Below, piece after piece: positions 52,214-59,122 of a stretch of DNA of 64,000 bases. Both the position numbers and the translations under genes were made by a program. The notes beneath the pieces were generated by a model. That model did no database searches. It was not told the origin of the DNA and worked only from the letters and a program-made list of their open reading frames with translations. This stretch comes from Bacillota bacterium (GTDB taxonomy: Bacteria > Bacillota > Clostridia > Christensenellales > UBA1242), in the NCBI GenBank assembly GCA_009784375.1, contig WRBV01000003.1:1-64000 (forward strand). Direction: 5' to 3'. Position 1 is the stretch's first letter; each line of letters begins with the position of its first letter.

Positions 52214-53089
52214 ATGGAATTAATTAATTTGGATCAAATCAAGTTTAATCAAATTGCAAGACAAAAACTTGCAGCATTCGAGCAAGTATCAAAGATGGAA
52301 TCTTTTAATCAAAACTTTGATTACCTTACCGATAAAGAAAGGGTAGAGATTAATCTTATTATGGCGCGGACATATCGAAAGTATAATGTGGGTGGAACCG
52401 ATGTTCCAGATCTTGTCGAGATACCGCGACCATTAACATGGGAACAAGCGAAACAACAAGCAATCGAAGAAGCCGAACGCTTGAATGTAATTCGTATAGA
52501 TCGAATTAATGACGAACAGAGCAAGAGACGAGAACGTCAATTACTTCGCAAACAAAGGATAAACGAACAGTACAAAGCGCGTATTGCCCGTATAAACACG
52601 GATGCGGGACGCAGAGGAATTTTGAACAGCACAATTGTGTTGAATCAACTTGAGCGGGCTCATATCGCCAAACAAGAAGCCGAGACAGCAATCAATGACG
52701 AGATAGAGTTTATCGAGGTTACAAGAAATTCGAGAATAGACCAACAAAACACTACGTTTGAACAAAGGGCAGAAGCTCTTGCAAGACGAATTCATATAGA
52801 TAGTGTTCGTATTAATGTGCAAGCAATACGCGAAAAAGCAGTTCAACGCAGCCGAGCGTTCAGGGACCTTATACATCTGTCTCAGGTTCGTTTGACAACA
52901 CCGATAAATACTCAGACAATGATAGACCAAGAAATCTATGACGAGTACGTAACATTTCTTGTCAAACAACTGCCTAGGCGTGCGGTTAGTCTTGTCAGCA
53001 ATGATCCTGTGTTCTTTTTTAATTTACCGCATACAATGTGGTTGCGGTTATATAATGAATTCAATAGACGAGTCTCAGACATTACATAA
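52214..53089 (+). CDS. Coiled-coil phage-cassette protein
   Basis: 291 residues. The centre (about 75-235) is a long Arg/Gln/Ala/Glu-rich coiled coil including RRERQLLRKQRINEQYKARI; the ends are less regular. Phage proteins of this type can be internal virion, ejection or fibre-shaft proteins. It is too short for a tape measure of a long tail. RBS AAGGGAGAA. Confidence 0.6.
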   Translation: MELINLDQIKFNQIARQKLAAFEQVSKMESFNQNFDYLTDKERVEINLIMARTYRKYNVGGTDVPDLVEIPRPLTWEQAKQQAIEEAERLNVIRIDRINDEQSKRRERQLLRKQRINEQYKARIARINTDAGRRGILNSTIVLNQLERAHIAKQEAETAINDEIEFIEVTRNSRIDQQNTTFEQRAEALARRIHIDSVRINVQAIREKAVQRSRAFRDLIHLSQVRLTTPINTQTMIDQEIYDEYVTFLVKQLPRRAVSLVSNDPVFFFNLPHTMWLRLYNEFNRRVSDIT

Positions 53090-53103
53090 AGGAGAAATAA
53101 ACC

Positions 53104-53322
53104 ATGTGGGAAGAAATTATATCAATAGCAATTAATCATGGGCTGATGACGGCATTGTTTGTGGGGCTTATGGTATATGTATTAAAAGATGGCCGCAAGC
53201 GAGAAAAGAAATATCAAGACACAATTGAAAAGCTTGCCGAGTCTTTGAAGATTGTTCACGAAATTCAAGAAACGACCAAAGAATTAAAGAAAGATGTGAA
53301 CGAAATTAAAATCAAAATTTGA
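53104..53322 (+). CDS. BhlA/UviB-type holin-like protein
   Basis: 72 residues: one N-terminal helix (about 12-30, GLMTALFVGLMVYVLKDGRKREKKY split across it) followed by a charged coiled coil with a Lys-rich end. The VLK-x-GRKREKKYQ transition is typical of BhlA/UviB holin-like proteins of Firmicute phages. It would permeabilise the membrane during lysis. No endolysin follows. RBS AAAGGAGAAA. Last gene of the cassette. Confidence 0.8.
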   Translation: MWEEIISIAINHGLMTALFVGLMVYVLKDGRKREKKYQDTIEKLAESLKIVHEIQETTKELKKDVNEIKIKI

Positions 53323-53406
53323 GATTGTCCGACTTTTTCCTCTTGACTGGGGTTACTTAACATGGTAATCTTACTGGTAATCTTTCATAGGCTTGTGGAC
53401 AATCTC
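53321..53406 (+). promoter_or_regulatory. Long-range inverted repeat between the phage cassette and rpsO
   Basis: GAGATTGTCC (53321-53330) and GGACAATCTC (53397-53406) are perfect 10-bp arms 66 bases apart. Between them TGGTAATCTT occurs twice. The left arm overlaps the holin stop codon. It could be an rpsO regulatory leader, a processing site, or a mark of the cassette junction. Confidence 0.45.
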
Positions 53407-53473
53407 CTCAAAATTGTTCTGGCTTGTGATTGTATAGTAAGGCAACCAAATGTTGACCTAAAAGGAGAAAATC

Positions 53474-53875
53474 ATGGAAAACGAACAAATTGTTCAAGAG
53501 GAAAAAGTGGACCTTCCACTTGGTGCAGACACCGAAAAAAAGGAAAAAACTGTCAAGGCTGCATCTGTGAAGCCTGTTGCAAAAAAACAAGTAAAGGTCG
53601 AGGCAAAGGATGCTTTGTCACAACTTTCAAAAGCAGAAATAATTAGAGAATACGGAAAGAATGAAAAAGATACTGGTAATGCTGCCGTTCAAATCGCTAT
53701 TTTAACAGCACGAATCAATCACTTGACCGAACACCTAAAGATCCACAAACAAGACAAGCACAGCCGTCGTGGTCTTATGCAAATGGTTGGTCAAAGGAAA
53801 GGTCTTCTTTCATATCTTGAAAAGAAAGATGTTGATGCATATCGTGAATTAAAAGCAAAGCTTGCTATACGTTAA
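53474..53875 (+). CDS. rpsO: 30S ribosomal protein S15 with an N-terminal extension
   Basis: 133 residues. The S15 core starts near residue 47 ([35 protein letters not shown]) and ends with the [25 protein letters not shown] signature. The first 45 or so residues are a Lys/Glu/Val-rich extension absent from normal S15 (about 89). AAAAGGAGAA precedes the ATG. rpsO-pnp is a universal pair. Confidence 0.97.
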   Translation: MENEQIVQEEKVDLPLGADTEKKEKTVKAASVKPVAKKQVKVEAKDALSQLSKAEIIREYGKNEKDTGNAAVQIAILTARINHLTEHLKIHKQDKHSRRGLMQMVGQRKGLLSYLEKKDVDAYRELKAKLAIR

Positions 53876-53878
53876 TGA

Positions 53879-53904
53879 GAAAAGGGACAAATCGTTCCTT
53901 TTTC
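53879..53904 (+). terminator. Terminator after rpsO
   Basis: AAAGGGAC / GTTCCTTT arms around AAATC with T run; some readthrough into pnp is likely, as in other bacteria. Confidence 0.75.
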
Positions 53905-53918
53905 GTGATTTGCATTCA

Positions 53919-53995
53919 TTTTTTGGCTTAATTCCGCGTCATCCTTGGTCAAATATTAACCTATATTATCCCTCGGATGCCATCGAAATTAATCT
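53919..53995. repeat. Intergenic CGTCA-hairpin repeat, weak copy
   Basis: CGCGTCATCC, then an AATATTAACCTATATT near-palindrome and a downstream AAAAG. It follows the pattern of copies at 28240, 29632 and 56140. The region upstream of pnp holds no convincing gene. Confidence 0.35.
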
Positions 53996-54036
53996 CAAAA
54001 GTCTAAACGCAACTCATATTTTGAATAGGAGAAAAA

Positions 54037-56121
54037 ATGACTGATAATTATAAAAAATTTGAAACAGCAATTGGTGGACGTGCAGTTATCGTCGAGACTG
54101 GTGCACTTTGTGGGCTTGCAAATGGAAGCTGTACGGTAACATGTGGCGAAACGGTAGTAATGGCAAACGTTACAATGGCGGATAAACCACGTGTGGGTCA
54201 AGATTGGTTCCCACTTGGAGTGGACTTTGAAGAAAAGTTGTATAGTGTTGGAAAGATTCCAGGCGGATATCGCAAGCGCGAGGGCAGACCTGCGGATTCT
54301 GCTGTACTTACGTCTCGTTTAATCGACAGACCACTTCGTCCATTGTTCCCAGACGGTTTCTTTAACGATGTTTCGGTTGTTGTAACCGCATTATCGGTTG
54401 ATCCAGAAATTTCACCAGAACCGCTTGGGATGCTTGCATCATCTATTGCACTTGTAATAAGTGACATTCCATGGAATGGTCCAACAGGTTCGGTCTTGGT
54501 TGGCAGAATCGGTAAAGAATTTGTAATCAACCCAACAACTACCCAGCAAGAAGAGTCGGATCTTCACCTTGTCATAAGTGGTACTGAAAAAGCGGTATTG
54601 ATGGTCGAGGCGGGTGCAAACGAGATTACCGAAGCGGACATGCTTGCGGCAATTATATTCGGACACGAAGAAATCAAACGCCAGGTCGAGTTCCAAAAGA
54701 CAATCGCAAAAAAGATTGGAAAAGACAAATTTGAATTTGTTGCGACCGAGATTGATGAAACACTTGTGGATCGTGTAACAAGCTATGCGACAAGCTTTCT
54801 TGAAAAGGCATTGAATGAGACTGACCTTGAAAAGCGTCGTGCTGCCGAGTCCAAGGTTGACGAAATGGTGCAAGACCAATTCAACGACATTTGGGAAGAG
54901 TCAAAGAAAGATATTGAATCACTTATGTACGACATAAAAAAGAATGTTGTGCGTAACAAAATTCTTGAAAAAGGTCTTCGTCCAGACGGTCGTGGCACAA
55001 AAGATATTCGTCCGATTTGGACAGCAACAGGAATGTTGCCGCGTGTACATGGTTCAAGTGTATTCACACGTGGAAGTACCCAGGTTCTTAATATTTGTAC
55101 ACTTGGAATGGTGAGTGATGCGCAACGTCTTGACGGTCTTGATGACGAAGAATCAAAACGTTACATGCATCATTACAACATGCCACCGTATGCAACGGGC
55201 GAGGCAAAAAATATGCGTGGTACAAGCCGACGCGAGATCGGTCACGGAGCTTTGGCTGAACGTGCGCTTGAACCTCTTCTTCCGTCTGAATGCGAGTTCC
55301 CATATGCAATAAGAACGGTATCCGAGGTACTATCAAGTAACGGTTCAAGTTCTATGGCATCGGTGTGTGCGTCTTCTATGTCGCTTATGAATGCGGGTGT
55401 TCCAATAAAGGCGGCATGTGCGGGAATTGCGATGGGTCTTATCAAGGACGAAGAATCAGGAAAAGTTGCAGTATTATCAGATATTTTGGGTGTCGAGGAT
55501 TTCCTTGGCGATATGGACTTTAAGGTTGCGGGTACCGAAAAAGGTATTACCGCAATTCAAATGGATATGAAAATCGCAGGTATTGACGAGCCAACATTGA
55601 AAACGGCGCTTGCCCAAGCAAAAGAAGGAAGAATGCACATATTGAAAAATATGAATTCGGAAATTTCAAAGCCAGCTGAGAAGCTTTCAAAATATGCTCC
55701 AAAAATAATCATCATCCAAATCAAGCCAGAAAAAATTAAAGATGTCATAGGTTCAGGCGGAAAGGTAATTAACAAAATTATCGAGGATACTGGTGTTAAA
55801 ATCGATATCGAAGACGACGGAAAAGTATTCATTGGTGGTATGGATGATGCGATGAACCAAAAAGCACGTTCAATAATCGAAAGTATTGTATTCGAACCCG
55901 AGGTCGGCATGGAATTCGAGGGCAAGGTTATGCGTACAATCGAAATCGGTGCATTTGTTGAATTTGCATATGGTAAAGAGGGTATGGTACATATTTCAAA
56001 ACTTGGGACTGGTGCTCGTGTTGAAAAAGTAACCGACGTTATAAAGGTCGGTGACACGGTCAAGGTCAAGGTTATTAAAATCGACGACAAGGGCAGAGTA
56101 GACCTTCAAAGAATTGTTTAA
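54037..56121 (+). CDS. pnp: Polynucleotide phosphorylase
   Basis: 694 residues. Two RNase PH domains (the first with YSVGKIPGGYRKREGRP, the second with FTRGSTQVL and AGVPIKAACAGIAMGL), the KH domain with DVIGSGGKVINKIIEDTG, and an S1 domain ending DDKGRVDLQRIV. It degrades RNA 3' to 5' with phosphate. RBS AGGAGAAAA. It follows rpsO after a terminator. Confidence 0.98.
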   Translation: MTDNYKKFETAIGGRAVIVETGALCGLANGSCTVTCGETVVMANVTMADKPRVGQDWFPLGVDFEEKLYSVGKIPGGYRKREGRPADSAVLTSRLIDRPLRPLFPDGFFNDVSVVVTALSVDPEISPEPLGMLASSIALVISDIPWNGPTGSVLVGRIGKEFVINPTTTQQEESDLHLVISGTEKAVLMVEAGANEITEADMLAAIIFGHEEIKRQVEFQKTIAKKIGKDKFEFVATEIDETLVDRVTSYATSFLEKALNETDLEKRRAAESKVDEMVQDQFNDIWEESKKDIESLMYDIKKNVVRNKILEKGLRPDGRGTKDIRPIWTATGMLPRVHGSSVFTRGSTQVLNICTLGMVSDAQRLDGLDDEESKRYMHHYNMPPYATGEAKNMRGTSRREIGHGALAERALEPLLPSECEFPYAIRTVSEVLSSNGSSSMASVCASSMSLMNAGVPIKAACAGIAMGLIKDEESGKVAVLSDILGVEDFLGDMDFKVAGTEKGITAIQMDMKIAGIDEPTLKTALAQAKEGRMHILKNMNSEISKPAEKLSKYAPKIIIIQIKPEKIKDVIGSGGKVINKIIEDTGVKIDIEDDGKVFIGGMDDAMNQKARSIIESIVFEPEVGMEFEGKVMRTIEIGAFVEFAYGKEGMVHISKLGTGARVEKVTDVIKVGDTVKVKVIKIDDKGRVDLQRIV

Positions 56122-56139
56122 ATCAATTTTATTTCTTTT

Positions 56140-56215
56140 TTTCCCATTTCTGCGTCAGATTAGACAATACTATTGTATTGCCTTCGAAATCTTCCTTGAA
56201 CTGAGAAAAAATAAA
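56140..56215. repeat. Intergenic CGTCA-hairpin repeat
   Basis: TGCGTCAG, then CAATAC-TATT-GTATTG hairpin, TTCGAA, CTTGAACTG and AAAAAA. It matches the copies at 29632-29700 and 28233-28310 in order and spacing. Not coding. Confidence 0.45.
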
Positions 56216-56230
56216 AAATTCTAATGAAAT

Positions 56231-56253
56231 AAAAGTCCGCAAGGGCTTTTTTT
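56231..56253 (+). terminator. Terminator of pnp
   Basis: AAAAGTCC-GCAA-GGGCTTTT with a run of seven T (one mismatch in the stem). Confidence 0.75.
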
Positions 56254-56363
56254 ATGACCTAAGAAAAATCGTTTGCGATTTTTCATAAATATATTGCATT
56301 AATGTCCAAAAAATGCATTAAACGACGCGAAGCGACGCACCGTCAGGTGCATTTTTTATGACC
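56254..56363. repeat. Composite hairpin repeat with alternating ATGACC / ATGTCC blocks
   Basis: ATGACC (56254), hairpin AAAAATCG-TTTG-CGATTTTT (56264-56283), TAATGTCC (to 56307), AAAAAATGCA (56308-56317) pairing with TGCATTTTTT (56348-56357), then ATGACC again (56358-56363). It has the same blocks as 24466, 37626 and 57357 and fills most of the gap upstream of the sigma region-4 gene. Confidence 0.6.
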
Positions 56364-56392
56364 TAGCGACAAAGCCACCTTTTTTATGTGTC

Positions 56393-56421
56393 TTGACAGA
56401 ATGCAACAAGTTTGATATATT
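56393..56421 (+). promoter_or_regulatory. Consensus promoter of the sigma region-4 gene, leaderless type
   Basis: TTGACA (56393-56398), 17 bp, TATATT (56416-56421) with an extended TGA; 5 bases to the ATG at 56427. Confidence 0.85.
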
Positions 56422-56426
56422 TATGA

Positions 56427-57005
56427 ATGAAAAGAGATAGAGAATCAAAAGAGTTGAATAACAGATTTGCGGCACTTGGAATCGAGTCCGAATGGGATGA
56501 AATATTTTTTAGTGGTGTTTTAACGGACAAACAAGACGAAGTTTTGCGTGCATGGTTAGCAGGTGAAGATGAATTTAGTAAAGTCAAAGAGAAGTATGAC
56601 ACAAGCCTTTATCCACTTGTTGAAACAGTTGCCGAATTGATCAGGTCAGTCGGTAGAGAACACGAGAAATATGAAATAGGATATGGATTAAACCCATTAA
56701 GTTTTATTACGCATAACGGAATCGAGCGTAGCACTTGGATTACAGCCAACATAGATAATAATGACGGATTTTCTGAATATGAATTTGAGAATTTAAGTAA
56801 AGAGCTTGATAATTCTATGAGTAAGTTGGCAAATCGTGAGGAAGTTGTAACAAGATTGAGGTTCTTTGAGGGGATGACACTTGAAGCTATTGGAAAAGAA
56901 TTTTGTGTAAAAAAAGAAAGAATAAGGACAATTGAAGCAAAAGCATTACGAAGATTACGTCATTCAGCTAAAAATTTAGTGCCATATTTCGATATATTAA
57001 AGTAA
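56427..57005 (+). CDS. Protein with a sigma-70 region 4 domain
   Basis: 192 residues. The last 65 residues (REEVVTRLRFFEGMTLEAIGKEF, KKERIRTIEAKALRRLRHSAK) are a clear sigma region 4.2, the part that contacts the -35 box. There is no region 2, which would bind core and the -10, and the first 120 residues are an acidic helical domain I do not recognise. It may be an anti- or co-sigma regulator or a phage-like sigma remnant. Single gene with its own consensus promoter and terminator. Confidence 0.8.
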   Translation: MKRDRESKELNNRFAALGIESEWDEIFFSGVLTDKQDEVLRAWLAGEDEFSKVKEKYDTSLYPLVETVAELIRSVGREHEKYEIGYGLNPLSFITHNGIERSTWITANIDNNDGFSEYEFENLSKELDNSMSKLANREEVVTRLRFFEGMTLEAIGKEFCVKKERIRTIEAKALRRLRHSAKNLVPYFDILK

Positions 57006-57008
57006 ACC

Positions 57009-57040
57009 GAAAAAAGGGGCTATCATAAACCCCTTTTTCG
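57009..57040. terminator. Terminator after the sigma region-4 gene
   Basis: GAAAAAAGGGG / CCCCTTTTTC arms around CTATCATAAA... with A/T runs both sides. Confidence 0.85.
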
Positions 57041-57136
57041 TTGGATATTGGGAGTACAAAGACTTTATTCCCCAATTCCTGTGGATAGCTTCGATTTCAA
57101 ACTTTGTTGAAGATTAATTCAATATAAATTGATTAA

Positions 57137-57247
57137 TTACTTCTTGCTTGAACCACGTGCTTTTGTCGTGTTCATCTTTGCAGATGATGTCGACTTCGAG
57201 CGAACAGCAGATGTCTGTTGTTTGCTTGTTGCACAACTTCTCGGCAT
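57137..57247 (-). CDS. Very small basic peptide (36 residues)
   Basis: A strong AAAGGAGG site (57262-57255 on the - strand) lies 7 bases before the ATG at 57247. The product begins MPRSCATSKQQTSAVR and is built almost only of Ser, Thr, Ala, Lys and Arg, ending RGSSKK, with no acidic residue. Such a composition suggests binding to nucleic acid or polyanions, like a protamine-like or spore-type DNA-binding peptide, but that is inference. It falls in a 440-base stretch that otherwise looks empty apart from a repeat. Confidence 0.6.
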   Translation of the reverse strand: MPRSCATSKQQTSAVRSKSTSSAKMNTTKARGSSKK

Positions 57248-57356
57248 ACGTCCACCTCCTTTGCCCGACGTATGATTTTCATAAATCCGTATGGATTGTA
57301 GAAATTTGTCGAACAGTCTAGTATGGTCACATGTCGTAGTAATATCATAGTTATTG

Positions 57357-57421
57357 AAAAGTTGTTATGACCTGTCCGCGAAGCGGACAATGAATAATAT
57401 CAATAATGTCCAACAACTTTT
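57357..57421. repeat. Small hairpin repeat unit downstream of the PRPP-synthetase-like gene
   Basis: AAAAGTTGTT (57357-57366) pairs perfectly with AACAACTTTT (57412-57421). Inside are ATGACC (57367), hairpin GTCCGC-GAA-GCGGAC (57374-57388) and TAATGTCC (to 57411). Same blocks as the units at 24466, 37626 and 56254. Confidence 0.6.
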
Positions 57422-57446
57422 GTTATATATAGATATGCAGGAAAAG

Positions 57447-58589
57447 TTATTGAAAAGTTGTTAATCTATATATGTAAACGGTCTCTGATTTCATTTGCTT
57501 GTTTTTCTTGGAATGACTGGATAACTCACGGTCACCCGTGGTTGCGGCAATGATGCCATTTGCAATCGTTTGGCTCATGTCAACTTGGTGAAGCTTTGGT
57601 TGTCCAAGGATTTTTGGGTCCACATAAGTTGCATTTGTGTAATATATCCCATTGACTCGGTCATGATTGCTTAGTTGGGTTAATTTTTCTGGACCACCAT
57701 TATCAAGCACGGTATGTGTTCCGAACATAGTAACACTCAAAGGATCGTATGGCAGGATAGACTCCATTAATGTCGTACCAATAGTATTGCACGTACCGAA
57801 TATGTCATCAAAAACAAGAACATGGTTGCCATTGATTGCACGCTTTGCTTCTTCAGATACATATTGTTCTTTTATTTTGTTGGTGCCTATTTCTCGAGTC
57901 TTAAGAAGTCCTTCACAACCAATGTTCAGGAGGTTGCTTAGAATAGTGTTGCGACCCAATGCACCGTTATCTGGGGCGATTGTTATCGTATTTCTTGCAT
58001 TAATTCTGTATTCACAATTTTTTAAGTATTCAAGCAACATAGCATGAATTGACGAGAGGTCGTACATGTCAAGGTTACTCAGAACTCCATCTTTATGTTT
58101 TAAAACATCGGCGAATGCATGGTGGTCGATGTTAAGAAATTTACTTGCTCCGTTATTTTTATATCCTTGAAGGGATAGGATGGCATCATAGCTGTTTGCT
58201 TTGTTTTCTGGGTCTTCTTTGTGGTATCTGTGTTCACGTGAACCGAAAGCAAGTGGGGTCGCAACACCAAGGTCGGTTATGCCGTGAAATTGTGCTATTA
58301 GCAAAGTGTTCAAGATTGCCTGTTGGCGTTCGTTAGGACTTGTTGGACGAGTGGTTTCGTTTGCAAGTTCGTTATTCGGGTCATCAAATAACCATAAAAA
58401 TTTATTTCGGGCTGCCGCCACATCGAATTCTTGTGTTATTGTGTGCAAATCCGCGAATGTTTTATATTTAGGCTTTATAAATGTTGGTTGGACTCCTTGG
58501 TCAAAAAAAGCGCCCTCGAGATTATCGATGCGCTTGTCACCCGCAAGTTGGTACCCGCCGCCTACTGATATTGCTATTTGTTTTTTCAT
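57447..58589 (-). CDS. Ribose-phosphate pyrophosphokinase-like protein
   Basis: 380 residues from the ATG at 58589. The C-terminal half has the PRPP-synthetase order: ITIAPDNGALGRNTILSNLL, then KEQYVSEEA..INGNHVLVFDDIFGTCNTIGTTLMESI, where VFDDIFGTCNTIGTT is the PRPP-binding loop (DDxxxTGGT in the family, here with Cys-Asn). The N-terminal half is highly diverged and longer than usual (310-320 for classical Prs). It may be an extra, non-classical copy, or bind PRPP as a regulator. Start set by a consensus promoter. Confidence 0.72.
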   Translation of the reverse strand: MKKQIAISVGGGYQLAGDKRIDNLEGAFFDQGVQPTFIKPKYKTFADLHTITQEFDVAAARNKFLWLFDDPNNELANETTRPTSPNERQQAILNTLLIAQFHGITDLGVATPLAFGSREHRYHKEDPENKANSYDAILSLQGYKNNGASKFLNIDHHAFADVLKHKDGVLSNLDMYDLSSIHAMLLEYLKNCEYRINARNTITIAPDNGALGRNTILSNLLNIGCEGLLKTREIGTNKIKEQYVSEEAKRAINGNHVLVFDDIFGTCNTIGTTLMESILPYDPLSVTMFGTHTVLDNGGPEKLTQLSNHDRVNGIYYTNATYVDPKILGQPKLHQVDMSQTIANGIIAATTGDRELSSHSKKNKQMKSETVYIYRLTTFQ

Positions 58590-58594
58590 ATTAA

Positions 58595-58623
58595 ATGATA
58601 ACGCTTTCGACAAATTATGTCAA
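58595..58623 (-). promoter_or_regulatory. Promoter of the PRPP-synthetase-like gene, leaderless type
   Basis: On the - strand TTGACA (58623-58618), 17 bp, TATCAT (58600-58595), 5 bases, ATG at 58589. Confidence 0.8.
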
Positions 58624-58649
58624 GGGGGTATGATGTTAAAAAGTGCTTG

Positions 58650-58677
58650 CAAAATTCATGGGGTATGTTATAATTTA
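58650..58677 (+). promoter_or_regulatory. Promoter upstream of tRNA-Gly
   Basis: TTGCAA, 16 bp, TATAAT upstream of the tRNA by about 145 bases. The transcribed spacer contains hairpins such as GCGGA..GTAC-TTT-GTAC..TCCGC and CTTGAACTTGGTTCAAG but no gene I can identify. Confidence 0.55.
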
Positions 58678-58823
58678 GTTATGTCACGATTGTGACTTTC
58701 ACTTCTTGCGGATTGTACTTTGTACTCCGCATCGTCGTTCGGTCATGTACTCGTCTGTGAATGTCAATTATTGAACTTGGTTCAAGTTGCCACTCTCATC
58801 CGAGTCCACGACACTCACTCCTC

Positions 58824-58898
58824 GCGGAAGTAGCACAGTGGTAGTGCGTCTCCTTGCCAAGGAGAAGGTCGAGGGTTCGACCCCCTTCTTCCGCTCCA
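58824..58898 (+). tRNA. tRNA-Gly (anticodon GCC)
   Basis: 75 nt with encoded CCA. Acceptor arms GCGGAAG and CTTCCGC, D arm GCAC..GTGC, anticodon arm TCTCC-TTGCCAA-GGAGA giving GCC, T arm GAGGG-TTCGACC-CCCTT region. All four stems pair. Confidence 0.95.
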
Positions 58899-58907
58899 GA
58901 CCAATAT

Positions 58908-58928
58908 AAAAGCCCAGCGGGCTTTTTT
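58908..58928 (+). terminator. Terminator after tRNA-Gly
   Basis: AAAAGCCC-AGC-GGGCTTTTTT. Confidence 0.85.
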
Positions 58929-58939
58929 GTTTGTATAAG

Positions 58940-58975
58940 GTGCGTCTCCTGCCAAGGAGAAGGTTGAGGGTTCGA
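58940..58975 (+). pseudogene. tRNA-Gly remnant
   Basis: A second copy of the middle and T-arm start of the preceding tRNA: GTGCGTCTCC, TGCCAAGGAGA and AGGTTGAGGGTTCGA, with one T deleted in the anticodon loop and one C-to-T change. The acceptor, most of the D arm and the 3' end are missing, and a terminator lies between it and the intact tRNA. Confidence 0.85.
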
Positions 58976-59122
58976 TATCCAATCTGCAAAGAGACATTTC
59001 AGATAAATTTTCCTTAATGCTGGATGCCGTGGGCGGGGTGGTATCATCGACTTTTCCGCTACATACATGACATATCTTTTGATTATTTATTTTTTGAGCT
59101 ATAATGGTTCGGGAGATTGGAT

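Noticed and set aside
45340-53410. attL/attR repeats or an integrase that would make the phage cassette an ordinary prophage
   Set aside because: I compared the edges by eye and found no shared repeat, no integrase gene, and no tRNA at either side.
53862-54044. A 60-codon + strand frame between rpsO and pnp
   Set aside because: It starts inside rpsO, runs through the rpsO terminator and the repeat, and overlaps the pnp start; no ribosome site.
58680-58823. Another tRNA or small RNA in the spacer before tRNA-Gly
   Set aside because: Several small hairpins exist, but none makes a cloverleaf or matches an RNA I know.
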